Source: an uncultured Bacteroides sp.
GTDB lineage: Bacteria; Bacillota; Clostridia; Lachnospirales; Lachnospiraceae
Assembly (NCBI GenBank): GCA_945913015.1
Contig: CAMECH010000027.1
Span: forward strand, 1-33,191
Direction: 5' to 3'
DNA: 33,191 nucleotides
Every line of letters begins with the position of its first letter. The stretch's first letter is position 1. A program made the position numbers and the translations under genes. The notes beneath the pieces are model-generated. The model had not been told where the DNA came from. It was given only the letters and a program-made list of their open reading frames with translations, and did no database searches. Positions 24,836 to 33,148 of this stretch are shown one piece after another.

Positions 24836-25942
24836 TTAATCTCCTTCTACCTGTTCAACAGCCTTATTTTGCCGGCTTTCTGTAAATATGCTTTCATAGT
24901 CATAATTCATATAATACAGTGATATTTTGTTGATATATTCCATGTAATTGTCTTTCGTCAGCCGCCCTTCCCCTGCATACATAAGCCCTATAAGAAGGTC
25001 ATTAATCTCATCGCTGAAATGTTCAACATCCATATAATTATCAAGGTTTGTAATTATATCAAAGCGGTCCGAATATCCGAAAAGCCGCACATTTTCATAT
25101 TTCAGGAGTTCTTCTATAAGCATTCTTTCAGCCACAAGCTGGCACTCAAGCACTCCTGTCTGATTCCACTCATCCCACTGGCATATGGAAGACGGCGTAA
25201 GGAAATAATAAAACGTCACATCAGGATTGTCCCTTACCGTTGCCGCAACATTCTGTTCAATATTACCCTGTATCTGCGTAAGAAGCTCAGGCGTAAGCTC
25301 TGTTTTCTGTGCCGCCTTTTCAGGTCGTGCATAATTGTTAAGTGTTCTTTCCTTTGAAAATGTAGCACTCATCGACCAGTTGGAATACTGGTCAAAGTTC
25401 GTTGAAATATAATCATATTTCATCATCTGGAAATTACGTCTTAACGGCGTAAGCCATGTGTCTTTATTGAACAGATAATTGACATCATTAAAAGGGTTAT
25501 TGTCATAAAGATATGTCGGCGGCTCCCACGGCATGGCATCCTTATCCTCAAGAAGCTTATTCTCATCAATTCCTCTTATAATCATTTTGACGCCGTCGTT
25601 AGCAGCAAGCGAACGCTTAATATGCTCATCAACCTCTTTTAACGTTCCGCCCGCGAAGCACGTTTTCACCGCAGTACACTGCCACAGAATCTCAACCTGC
25701 GTAGCCTTAAAGTTCTCCGTGACAGAACTGCCCGTAATCATCGCATCATATTTGAAATGCTTCCCTATGCCGTCATTATAATATTTTTCATAAGAACCGC
25801 TGCCATACATGGCATACGGTCTTCCCTCAACAGGTCCGTGATAGTGAAAATACGGGTCAATATCAATCATTATTGCGGCCATGACCACAAGTATCACAAG
25901 CGTTATTGAGATTGTCCCGAAAAACCATCTTTTTCCCTTCAT
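24836..25942 (-). CDS. SGNH-like partner of the MBOAT acyltransferase
   Basis: A 368-residue protein with an N-terminal membrane helix (about 7-27), the rest outside. MITGSSVTENF (about 68-78, Ser72/Ser73) is in the nucleophile position of an SGNH fold, and DVEHFSD (Asp305, His308) supplies the Asp-His pair. This layout matches DltD/AlgJ/PatB-type partners that finish O-acylation after an MBOAT protein moves the acyl group across the membrane. It follows the MBOAT gene by 74 bases. ATG 25942 is chosen for GGGAG ahead of it; upstream frame to 26002 has no SD. Confidence 0.75.
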   Translation of the reverse strand: MKGKRWFFGTISITLVILVVMAAIMIDIDPYFHYHGPVEGRPYAMYGSGSYEKYYNDGIGKHFKYDAMITGSSVTENFKATQVEILWQCTAVKTCFAGGTLKEVDEHIKRSLAANDGVKMIIRGIDENKLLEDKDAMPWEPPTYLYDNNPFNDVNYLFNKDTWLTPLRRNFQMMKYDYISTNFDQYSNWSMSATFSKERTLNNYARPEKAAQKTELTPELLTQIQGNIEQNVAATVRDNPDVTFYYFLTPSSICQWDEWNQTGVLECQLVAERMLIEELLKYENVRLFGYSDRFDIITNLDNYMDVEHFSDEINDLLIGLMYAGEGRLTKDNYMEYINKISLYYMNYDYESIFTESRQNKAVEQVEGD

Positions 25943-26016
25943 ACAAATCTCCCATTTAAAACCATTTTTGCAAAGCAGTAAAATAAGCGCCTGCAAAATC
26001 ATTTTCTCATCTGCAA

Positions 26017-27459
26017 TCAGAAATTAAAATATAAAAATGTTGCCACACCGCTGAGTGAACATATGCACCACACCAGCACAACAGCCGTCATCACCGCGTT
26101 AAGCGGCGTAAGATTATACTTTCGTTCCTGTACATTTTTACAATTGAGCACAACAAGAAAAGTAACGAAATAGAACATCAGCATATTAAAGCCCCTGATT
26201 CTGCCCGTATACTGCGAAATATGCAAGACATCCTCAATAAAACTGAATTCATCCAATTTAAATGCCGTTCCTATCGATGCAGACATTGAAAATCCGCCAA
26301 GCAACAGCCTTTTGAGCATAAGCTTAATGTCGCCAAGCGACTCAGCCCTGAATATAAGCCAGGTTCCGTTAATAAATATAAAGGTAAGAAGCCACTGGAA
26401 GGCTTTGTGAAGCCGTTCATACTGTTCTTTAAAAATTCTGTTAAGGCAGTTTGCCACGCCATGAAGTGCTCCCCACAGTACAAATGTCCATGCTGCCCCA
26501 TGCCATAATCCCGACACCAGAAAAACTGTCATGACATTTAGATATGTCCTAATTGTCCCTTTTTTACTTCCTCCGAGCGGAAAATATATATATTTTCTAA
26601 GGAACCGCGTAAGCGTCATGTGCCAGCGCTGCCAGAATTCAATAATTGAATATGATTTGTATGGTGAATTAAAATTAAGCGGGAGCTTGAAATTAAACAT
26701 TTTGCCAATTCCTATTGCCATATCAGAATACGCGCTGAAGTCAAAATATATCTGCATCGTATATGAAAACATGACAACAAGTGCATCAATTGATGACAGC
26801 ACCGCAATATCGCCAAAGCCCCAGTCAGCAATCGCTCCAAATGTATCAGCCACAATAACCTTCTTAAAAAGCCCTGCAGTAAATATCATAAGCCCTTTAG
26901 ACAGATTCTCATAGTCAGGATTCTGATTTTTTCTGTCTCTGATTTGCGGAATCAGCTCGTCATGCGTAACTATCGGTCCTGCAATAAGCTGCGGAAAAAA
27001 CGTCACAAACACGGCATAGTCAAGAAATGTCTCTTTATCCGTCTCACCCCTGTATGCATCAACCACATACGAAATCTGCTGAAACGTAAAGAAACTGATT
27101 CCCAGCGGTAGCAGAATATTACGCATATTAAAATTCAAATGAAATACCGCATTTACATTGCTTAAGAAAAAATCAAAATATTTAAAATAAAACAGCATGC
27201 CTATATCAAATAAGAGCCCAAGCATAAGCCATACGCGCTTATTGCCATTTTTCATCTTATGCACAACTGTATAATTCACAGCAATGCTCGATATTATAAC
27301 AAGCAGATACGTATAATTAAAATATCCGTAAAACCACAAAGACATCCCAAGGAGAAATGCTTTTGCCAATGTATTTTTGTTGAAGCGGTTCAGCGCAAAA
27401 TATCCGATTAGCGTCACCGGCAGAAAAAAAAGAATAAATATATACGAGTTAAATAGCAT
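26017..27459 (-). CDS. MBOAT-family O-acyltransferase, DltB/AlgI-like
   Basis: A 480-residue membrane protein with about 11-12 helices. Key family segments are QLIAGPIVTHDELIPQI (157-173), IYFDFSAYSDMAIGIGKMFNF (237-257), FWQRWHMTLTRFLRKYIYFPLGG (275-297) and SGLWHGAAW (316-324). His320 in the last is the expected catalytic residue. Members move acyl groups from a cytoplasmic carrier to alginate, peptidoglycan or teichoic acids. No DltA/DltC genes are nearby, so D-alanylation is less likely than O-acetylation. The ATG overlaps the TAA of the GT2 gene (TAATG) with GGGGAG six bases ahead. Together with the SGNH protein downstream it forms an acylation pair. Confidence 0.92.
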   Translation of the reverse strand: MLFNSYIFILFFLPVTLIGYFALNRFNKNTLAKAFLLGMSLWFYGYFNYTYLLVIISSIAVNYTVVHKMKNGNKRVWLMLGLLFDIGMLFYFKYFDFFLSNVNAVFHLNFNMRNILLPLGISFFTFQQISYVVDAYRGETDKETFLDYAVFVTFFPQLIAGPIVTHDELIPQIRDRKNQNPDYENLSKGLMIFTAGLFKKVIVADTFGAIADWGFGDIAVLSSIDALVVMFSYTMQIYFDFSAYSDMAIGIGKMFNFKLPLNFNSPYKSYSIIEFWQRWHMTLTRFLRKYIYFPLGGSKKGTIRTYLNVMTVFLVSGLWHGAAWTFVLWGALHGVANCLNRIFKEQYERLHKAFQWLLTFIFINGTWLIFRAESLGDIKLMLKRLLLGGFSMSASIGTAFKLDEFSFIEDVLHISQYTGRIRGFNMLMFYFVTFLVVLNCKNVQERKYNLTPLNAVMTAVVLVWCICSLSGVATFLYFNF

Positions 27460-28463
27460 TACTGTCTCCCCATAATCAAGATAAATCTTTCAAAAAATGC
27501 CTGTCCAAAATATTTTTCCATGCGGTATGATACCCACACTACCAGTCTGTATATGAATCTTCTGCATTTCGGTCTGAAAAGAGTAACCGGATGTCCGTGC
27601 AGGTAATCGCCAAAACACTCCTCAAGGGCTTTCCTGTGCAGTCTGTATTCCTTAAGCTTTGTGTTCCTGTCACAATTCCTGAAAATTCCGAACTGAATTG
27701 AATAGTAATATGCAAGTGCCGTAAGAAATATCAGCTTCCTGTCTTCTTTATCCTCTACTGCATCATACGCATTTTTGCACTCTTCAAATACACGCCTTCT
27801 GCTCGCCGGATACCTGTCAAATTTCTCCGACATATGCCTCGATGTGCTGAGTTCATTGACACGATAATTATAAAGGCACTGATTAAGTTTTGTAATTGCG
27901 TCCGTGCATCTTGCTACCTGCAGACTAAAAATCATATCTTCATTCATTGAATCTACAGGGAACTTAATTCCATTATCGACAACTATGCTTCTTCTTACCG
28001 CATAAGTCCACACCGTGCAAAGGTCCCACCTTAACGCCTTCCCCGAAAGTTCCGGTGGAAATGCCTGAATAAGCTTTCCCGCATCATCAACGCGATTCAC
28101 TCCAAAGCACACAACATCAACGGCCGGTTCATCCCTTAAACTGTCTGCAACCTTTGCCAATGCATCCGGTTCCAAAAAGTCATCCTGATCAATAAACATC
28201 AGACACTCCCCTTCAGCTCTCGCTATTGCCGCATTTCTTGCGTTACCTATACCTTTGTTCTTCTCAAGAAAAATTGTCCTGACACATTGTCCATGCTCCT
28301 TCTCAAGCTCTGTAAGGTACTCCCTTGTGCCGTCAGTCGAGCCATCATCCGTAATTATCAGCTCAAAATCCGAAAACGGCTGTGCAAGCACACTCCCCAC
28401 AGCCTCTTTTATATATTTCATCCCGTTGTATGACGGCATTATTACAGAAATCAAAACACTCAC
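27459..28463 (-). CDS. GT2 glycosyltransferase
   Basis: A 334-residue GT2 enzyme. ISVIMPSYNGMKYI opens the GT-A domain; ITDDGSTDGT and FIDQDD (Asp92/Asp94 region) bind nucleotide and metal; GIGNARNAA lies between. The second half (about 210-334) is a basic helical region without clear membrane helices. The start is GTG 28463, six bases after GGAGG (28470-28474). A longer in-frame ORF to 28490 runs close to the promoter -10 and has no SD. First gene of the six-gene unit ending with the YfhO protein. Donor sugar unknown. Confidence 0.88.
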   Translation of the reverse strand: MSVLISVIMPSYNGMKYIKEAVGSVLAQPFSDFELIITDDGSTDGTREYLTELEKEHGQCVRTIFLEKNKGIGNARNAAIARAEGECLMFIDQDDFLEPDALAKVADSLRDEPAVDVVCFGVNRVDDAGKLIQAFPPELSGKALRWDLCTVWTYAVRRSIVVDNGIKFPVDSMNEDMIFSLQVARCTDAITKLNQCLYNYRVNELSTSRHMSEKFDRYPASRRRVFEECKNAYDAVEDKEDRKLIFLTALAYYYSIQFGIFRNCDRNTKLKEYRLHRKALEECFGDYLHGHPVTLFRPKCRRFIYRLVVWVSYRMEKYFGQAFFERFILIMGRQ

Positions 28464-28498
28464 AATTGTCCTCCGCAGGCATATCGCCATTGCTTTTA

Positions 28499-28527
28499 AT
28501 TATACTTTAACAGGGGGGTAATTTCAA
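28499..28527 (-). promoter_or_regulatory. Strong promoter of the GT2/MBOAT/YfhO unit
   Basis: Minus strand TTGAAA (28522-28527), 17 bases, TATAAT (28499-28504). Expected transcription start is about 30 bases before the GTG start. A run of six C residues lies in the spacer. Confidence 0.8.
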
Positions 28528-28572
28528 TTAAATCTTAATATCATCGCCTGTTTGGGACACAATAATCTATGG

Positions 28573-28607
28573 TAAAATGCAAAAACTGCACTTTTATATG
28601 CATTTTA
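28573..28607. repeat. Inverted repeat between divergent promoters
   Basis: TAAAATGCA (28573-28581) and TGCATTTTA (28599-28607), a perfect nine-base dyad with a 17-base loop, lying between the two outward-facing promoters. It could be an operator for one or both. Confidence 0.55.
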
Positions 28608-28640
28608 GGAAATTTTTTTTCTTAAATTGGATATAAAACA

Positions 28641-28668
28641 TTGAAAAGTGGAATATATATGATATAAT
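28641..28668 (+). promoter_or_regulatory. Promoter of the AAA ATPase/RloB pair
   Basis: TTGAAA (28641-28646), 16 bases, TATAAT (28663-28668), about 60 bases before the ATG. Confidence 0.75.
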
Positions 28669-28730
28669 TTTAGTAGTAAAAAGTACATTTGCCCAAATAG
28701 TACATAATACACTACAGTGAGGTGACTCTT

Positions 28731-29951
28731 ATGTTATGTCAGTTTACATTTAAAAACTTCAGATCTTACAGAGACGAAACAATTCTTGATATGCAGGCTG
28801 CTTCAATAGATGAATTTGGCAATTCATTGCTGTGCAACGATGGCGACTCCAAAAAGTTTTTACCTGTGTCAGCTATTTATGGCCCAAACGGTGGCGGTAA
28901 ATCCAATGTTCTCGGCGCATTGGTATGTCTGATTTCTCTTGTTATGCATCCAATCGTTCTTCTTGAGAAGAATAAGCATCCTTTTGACTCAATGAGATAT
29001 CTTGACTATAAGCCTTTTTTGTTTGACGAGGAATCAGCTGCATCGTCAACAGATTTTAAAGTATTTTTCAGAGTTGATGGATATGAATACAAATATATTC
29101 TGCGCGTTAAGTCAGGTGAAGTGCTTGAAGAATTCCTGTACAGAAAAACTATCGGTGGCAAGAGAACTGCAACAATTTTTGAGCGCAGCAATGGAAATAT
29201 ACTTCTTGGCAGCATGCTTTCGCGAGGCGGTTATAACACTGATGTTAATGTCAAAATGCCGTATTTATCATTTCTTGCCATTAACTATGATATTCCTGCC
29301 ATTGCATCTGCCGTCAAATGGTTTGAATGCAGCACACTCATTAACTATGCCAATCCAAACTCAGAATTATATCTTACACTTGTCAATATCGAACAATATA
29401 AAAAAGTTTTAATAAGTATGTTCCACAAAATGGACATTCACATAGATGACTACCGCATCAACCCAATTGATAAAGATAATAATCGGTATGAAATATTTGT
29501 ACAAAAAAACATTAACAACCATATATATGAATTAAATTTCACCGACGAATCCGATGGTACCAAAAAGCTGCTTGGACTCCTTCCACGAATAATACTTTCA
29601 TTACAAGAGGGCGGGCTTCTTGTAATAGATGAACTTGACGCAAAACTTCATCCAAAGCTGTTAAGATTTATTCTTCAGCTTTATAAAATCAGGACAATTA
29701 ACAAAAATAACGCTCAAATCATTTTTACATCACATGATTTAACAACAATGAAAAATGATATATACAGAAGAGATGAAATATGGTTTGCTGCCAAGAACGA
29801 TTTTGAAGCAAGTGAACTCTATTCACTATACGACTTGAGAGATGAAAACAATAATCACATAAGAGCAAATGCATCCTTTGACAAACAATATTTAGAAGGG
29901 AAATATGGTGCCGACCCATATCTTGCCCAGATGCTCAGTTGGGAGGTGTAG
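28731..29951 (+). CDS. AAA-family ATPase, RloA/AbiLi-like
   Basis: A 406-residue SMC/ABC-like ATPase of the AAA_15/21 group. Residues 51-58 (GPNGGGKS) are Walker A; ESDGTKK (273-279) takes the place of the ABC signature; LLVIDELDAKLHP (296-308) is Walker B with the catalytic Glu; TSHD (333-336) is the H-loop. It starts with CQFTFKNFRSYRDE, as in OLD/RecF-like proteins. ATG 28731 follows GAGG by eight bases; a GTG at 28722 lies inside that SD. RloB follows three bases after the stop, so the two form one unit. Pairs of this kind (RloA-RloB, AbiL) act or are predicted to act in phage defence, with the ATPase as sensor. The gene looks richer in A+T than the glycan genes around it. Confidence 0.88.
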   Translation: MLCQFTFKNFRSYRDETILDMQAASIDEFGNSLLCNDGDSKKFLPVSAIYGPNGGGKSNVLGALVCLISLVMHPIVLLEKNKHPFDSMRYLDYKPFLFDEESAASSTDFKVFFRVDGYEYKYILRVKSGEVLEEFLYRKTIGGKRTATIFERSNGNILLGSMLSRGGYNTDVNVKMPYLSFLAINYDIPAIASAVKWFECSTLINYANPNSELYLTLVNIEQYKKVLISMFHKMDIHIDDYRINPIDKDNNRYEIFVQKNINNHIYELNFTDESDGTKKLLGLLPRIILSLQEGGLLVIDELDAKLHPKLLRFILQLYKIRTINKNNAQIIFTSHDLTTMKNDIYRRDEIWFAAKNDFEASELYSLYDLRDENNNHIRANASFDKQYLEGKYGADPYLAQMLSWEV

Positions 29952-29953
29952 GT

Positions 29954-30637
29954 ATGTCATTAAAGCCGCCAAAGAAAAGTGATAAAAATAAAGAATGGAT
30001 GAAACCACGTCAAGACAAAAGAATACTTGTCCAGCCGGAATATCATTTAATTGTAACAGAGGGAAAAAGGACAGAACCTTTATATTTTATGGCTCTGAAA
30101 AATGCCATAGACAGAAAAGATGGTGGACGTTATAAGGGTAAGATTGACATACAGATATCCGGTGAAGCATCAAATACACTCGATTTGTTAGAACGTGCAC
30201 AAAAATATGTAAGTAGCAGTCTTAATGACATAAAACATGTATGGATCGTCTATGATAAAGATGATTTTCCTAAAGATAACTTTGATAATACAAAAAAGCG
30301 TTGTGAAGCTTTGTCCTCTTCCGGCAAGACTACTTACAACGCTCTTTGGTCAAATGAATGCTTCGAGTTATGGCTTTTACTTCATTTCCAATATATGGAT
30401 TCTAATATAAGCCGTGATAAATATTTTGATAAGCTATCAAAACATATGATTAATTCCGGACTTGGCGAATATAATAAAACACGTACCGACATATTTGAAT
30501 GTCTACGACCAAGACTCAGTACCGCAATTGATAATGCACGTATGCTCGAGCGCAAAAACCTTGGGCTTGAACCTTCTGCATGTACCCCCGGCACAATGGT
30601 ACATAAAATTATGGAAAAGCTTGAAAAATATATATAA
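29954..30637 (+). CDS. RloB-family protein, AbiLii-like
   Basis: A 227-residue RloB-family protein. LIVTEGKRTEPLYF (about 32-45) carries the acidic start of a Toprim-like domain (Glu36). WIVYDKDDF (97-105) gives a second acidic cluster (Asp101, Asp103). SNECFELWLLLHF (133-145) is the RloB hallmark. The fold suggests a metal-dependent nuclease, the likely effector of the pair. ATG 29954 is seven bases after GGAGG, just behind the ATPase stop. It converges with the GT2 gene, with only six bases between stops and no terminator. Confidence 0.88.
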   Translation: MSLKPPKKSDKNKEWMKPRQDKRILVQPEYHLIVTEGKRTEPLYFMALKNAIDRKDGGRYKGKIDIQISGEASNTLDLLERAQKYVSSSLNDIKHVWIVYDKDDFPKDNFDNTKKRCEALSSSGKTTYNALWSNECFELWLLLHFQYMDSNISRDKYFDKLSKHMINSGLGEYNKTRTDIFECLRPRLSTAIDNARMLERKNLGLEPSACTPGTMVHKIMEKLEKYI

Positions 30638-30643
30638 GCTTTC

Positions 30644-31663
30644 CTACACTCTCGTATACACCAGTGCAAACGGCATCAAAAGCTTTGTCCTGTACAGCAC
30701 CTTAAAAAGCCACACAGCAATGCTTTGAAAACGTGGTACATTCTCTTCTCCGAATACACTGAAATACGGATTATGAATGAAGTCAGGGAAGAATTCCTCC
30801 AAAAGCTTCTGAGTATAGCTACACATATGTCGTACTGTCGCAGTGTCTGACTTTCTGCAGAACACAAAAAGGATTGTCACCAGAATTCTTACAACACAAT
30901 ACTCAAGAATCCTGTCATTATCTTTCCCATTGTATTTTCTCACAAGCTTAATCGATTCCCTAAGTCCCCGATATGGAATGCGGTTATCGGGAATGCCTGA
31001 TTTTTTAAAACTGCCGACAATTCCTGTAGGATTCAGCCTATAGCAGTATCCATGATAATTAATAAGTTCAAACCGTTCAGTGAGCATATTGGCTGCAAGA
31101 CAGAAAACAACATCCTCCATAAGCTCACCATCACTAAACTTAAGGGCCTTATCCCTCAGAAATTGTGTCCTGTAAATTCTTGGAGTAACATTATACCGTA
31201 TAAGAAATTCTTTGCCGCCAAATGTTCTCCAATACTCATTAATGTGTAAATCCTCCGCGAACTCACCGTCAGAGCTGACATTTCTGGTTGGTGTAACAAC
31301 CATATCAAGCTGTTTTTCCTCTGCCTTTGTCACTGTCTGCTTAAGGAAATCCTTCTCAAGGAAATCATCACTGTCAAGAAACATAACGTATTTCCCGGAT
31401 GTAGCGTCAAGCCCTGCATTACGCGCGGAACTAAGACCACCGTTTTCTTTATGTATGACAATTACCTGCTGTCCGTCGGGTCCGCCCTCTGCCGCATACC
31501 TGTCAGCAAGTATTCCGCATTCGTCTGGAGAACCATCATCTACCAGTATAAGTTCCCATGCCGTATAAGTCTGCGCAAGCACAGATTCTATACACTGCGG
31601 AAGATATTTTAATGTCTTATATATTGGTACTACAATTGATATCAAAGAATCCAAATCTGTCAT
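30644..31663 (-). CDS. GT2 glycosyltransferase
   Basis: A 339-residue GT2 enzyme. ISIVVPIYKTLKYL opens the domain, LVDDGSPDECG binds nucleotide, ENGGLSSARNAG is the family loop and FLDSDDF (Asp97/Asp99/Asp100 region) binds metal. The C-terminal part (about 230-339) is helical and may contact the membrane. ATG 31663 follows GGAG by five bases, and a good promoter lies just upstream. Longer in-frame frames to 31822 would overlap the nuclease gene. It stands apart from the other glycan genes, cut off by the defence pair. Confidence 0.88.
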   Translation of the reverse strand: MTDLDSLISIVVPIYKTLKYLPQCIESVLAQTYTAWELILVDDGSPDECGILADRYAAEGGPDGQQVIVIHKENGGLSSARNAGLDATSGKYVMFLDSDDFLEKDFLKQTVTKAEEKQLDMVVTPTRNVSSDGEFAEDLHINEYWRTFGGKEFLIRYNVTPRIYRTQFLRDKALKFSDGELMEDVVFCLAANMLTERFELINYHGYCYRLNPTGIVGSFKKSGIPDNRIPYRGLRESIKLVRKYNGKDNDRILEYCVVRILVTILFVFCRKSDTATVRHMCSYTQKLLEEFFPDFIHNPYFSVFGEENVPRFQSIAVWLFKVLYRTKLLMPFALVYTRV

Positions 31664-31689
31664 AACCGCTCCATATTTTTTCTCAAACC

Positions 31690-31718
31690 ATTGTAGCATG
31701 GCGTATTGGCTTATACAA
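31690..31718 (-). promoter_or_regulatory. Promoter of the solitary GT2 gene
   Basis: Minus strand TTGTAT (31713-31718), 17 bases, TACAAT (31690-31695), about 27 bases before the ATG. This supports the start at 31663. Confidence 0.6.
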
Positions 31719-31781
31719 GCGCACAATTCAACACTTGCACGCCGTCGCCATGATTGTTCAGATAATATTATTGCTGCTTTC

Positions 31782-32756
31782 TCAATCCTTCCAGTACTCT
31801 TGCATATACTTCTCAGCTTCACCCTCTGATATTGACAGTTTCTGCACTAATTTTGCCTTTGTCGAATCTTTTGAGACATGAAACTCCATACAAAATTCTA
31901 TAATTTCTTCTGCTCGTCCTTCTCTTAGTCCTTCTTTTAGCCCCTCTGCTCGTCCTTCTTTTAGTCCTTCTTTTAGCCCTTCTGCTCGTCCCTTCTGTAT
32001 TCCGATATCCAATATATTCATCTTCACAGCCTCCCATTCTTCTGACTGCTTCACTTCCTCAACTACCTTGTCAAGCTTAACTATACGTTCATCCTGAACT
32101 ATTATCGCGGGATTGTCAAGCCTCGTATTCTTCATGTACTGCAGTAGACTTACAAGCTCAGGACGGCCGTTTCTGCTGCTCATGTTAAGAAACAGCTTCG
32201 TTGTCCCGTCATCAAGGTGCAGCCCCGGCACCTCCTCACACTGCTCAGTAAATGTGTACATTGCAAGGTCTTTCTTGAAAATGTCATCCTGAGTTATAAA
32301 TATAACGACAGTGGATGGCAGATTCTTGTAAAGCGTCTCCCTGCCTGACTTTAACACCGGAGTGTCAAGCATCCCCTGATAGTAACGTGACCGCTTCCGC
32401 ACATCATCATGTGCAGTGTCATTTTGCATCTCCATGTCAAATTCCCGACCGTCAGGTGATTTTGCCCATGCATCAAGGCGGATTGCCCTCTCACCCCTCT
32501 TGTTGAGCACAACCTCCTCAACCTTGACACAGGACAGTTCAATGTCCTCATTAAGAATAATGCTTAAGGTGTTGCGGTAAGCCTCCTTATTCTTCATTAC
32601 TGACAAAAACAGTGCAAAGTCGCTTAAGTTAAGCTCATACTCTGAATCGGGCTCATACCCTGCGGCAACACCACACCTTGTGTCAAGCCCACTTTCTGAA
32701 ACAGCCCCGCGCCGTTCATTCTTCAGATCAACTAAATTTTCATCTTTCATACGCAT
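31782..32756 (-). CDS. PD-(D/E)XK nuclease, Rpn/transposase-like
   Basis: A 324-residue protein of the group annotated as PD-(D/E)XK nuclease family transposase or Rpn recombination-promoting nuclease. IRLDAWA (Asp95) and EFDMEMQ (Glu109, Gln111) give the catalytic D-ExQ core. SRYYQGMLDTPVLKSG and VIFITQDD continue the usual order. The last 70 residues hold a charged tandem repeat (256-283) that ends in a helical tail. Members cut DNA with little specificity in E. coli, and often lie near genome rearrangements. No terminal inverted repeats were found, so this is a lone gene and not a recognisable insertion sequence. A second ATG at 32750 has more normal SD spacing; either may start. Confidence 0.85.
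   Translation of the reverse strand: MRMKDENLVDLKNERRGAVSESGLDTRCGVAAGYEPDSEYELNLSDFALFLSVMKNKEAYRNTLSIILNEDIELSCVKVEEVVLNKRGERAIRLDAWAKSPDGREFDMEMQNDTAHDDVRKRSRYYQGMLDTPVLKSGRETLYKNLPSTVVIFITQDDIFKKDLAMYTFTEQCEEVPGLHLDDGTTKLFLNMSSRNGRPELVSLLQYMKNTRLDNPAIIVQDERIVKLDKVVEEVKQSEEWEAVKMNILDIGIQKGRAEGLKEGLKEGRAEGLKEGLREGRAEEIIEFCMEFHVSKDSTKAKLVQKLSISEGEAEKYMQEYWKD
31908..31991 (-). repeat. In-frame tandem repeat in the Rpn-like gene
   Basis: Twelve-base units encode GRAE/GLKE four-residue steps, arranged as a larger unit (GRAEGLKEGLKE) present about twice plus a partial copy. All units are multiples of three, so slippage would change the length without breaking the frame. Confidence 0.8.
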
Positions 32757-32937
32757 GCTTCCTTTCTTTCGTTACCTGCAGGAAGCATTATCACTCCCTG
32801 CCTCATTATTGGGATAATCAAGCAAAGAGTTCGTAAGACGGCAATGTGCCAAAGAATAATTACAGAAATCCATACATGAATATACATGCATATGTGGATT
32901 GTTATATAAATTACCAGAACTTTAATTGCTTTTGTGT

Positions 32938-32966
32938 ATTGTAGCATTATTATAGTTGAAATTCAA
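32938..32966 (-). promoter_or_regulatory. Possible promoter of the Rpn-like gene with long leader
   Basis: Minus strand TTGAAT (32961-32966), 17 bases, TACAAT (32938-32943). It would give a leader of about 175 bases (32757-32930) holding weak dyads ATCCA/TGGAT and GCAGG/CCTGC. No gene was seen in the leader. Confidence 0.45.
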
Positions 32967-33025
32967 GTATATTTTAACAAAAACTTTAATTTAATAATTA
33001 TAAATTATATTCCAATTTTCTTAAA

Positions 33026-33148
33026 CTATATTGTCTTTACGCAGACTTTCTTCCCGGAAAATGCAATTCCAAACTTCAATATTTCATTAATTCCATCTTC
33101 CTTCATTTCAACATCATATCTCATTTCATCAATCTGTAGTGTTAGCAT
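33026..33148 (-). CDS. Possible 40-residue ORF or gene remnant
   Basis: An ATG-to-TAG frame of 40 residues starting MLTLQIDEMRYDVEMK and ending GKKVCVKTI. The composition (Glu, Lys, Ile, hydrophobic alternation) is protein-like, unlike the poly-Ile/Asn frame on the other strand. It lacks a clear SD, and an in-frame stop lies directly before the ATG. It could be a small protein, an antitoxin-like fragment, or the remnant of a longer gene. The rest of 32757-33191 is A/T-rich with no other gene seen. Confidence 0.3.
   Translation of the reverse strand: MLTLQIDEMRYDVEMKEDGINEILKFGIAFSGKKVCVKTI

Noticed and set aside
26017-27459. A dlt D-alanylation operon
   Set aside because: The MBOAT and SGNH proteins look DltB- and DltD-like, but no DltA ligase or DltC carrier is encoded nearby.
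28573-28620. Inverted repeat followed by eight T residues, as a terminator
   Set aside because: No plus-strand gene lies upstream to be terminated, and GGAAA separates the stem from the T run. Kept only as a dyad.
31859-31865. TGTCGAA, a second 0A-box match
   Set aside because: It lies inside the coding region of the nuclease gene, away from any promoter, as expected by chance in a window of this size.
31782-32756. Insertion sequence around the PD-(D/E)XK gene
   Set aside because: No terminal inverted repeats or target duplications were found on either side; the gene stands alone.
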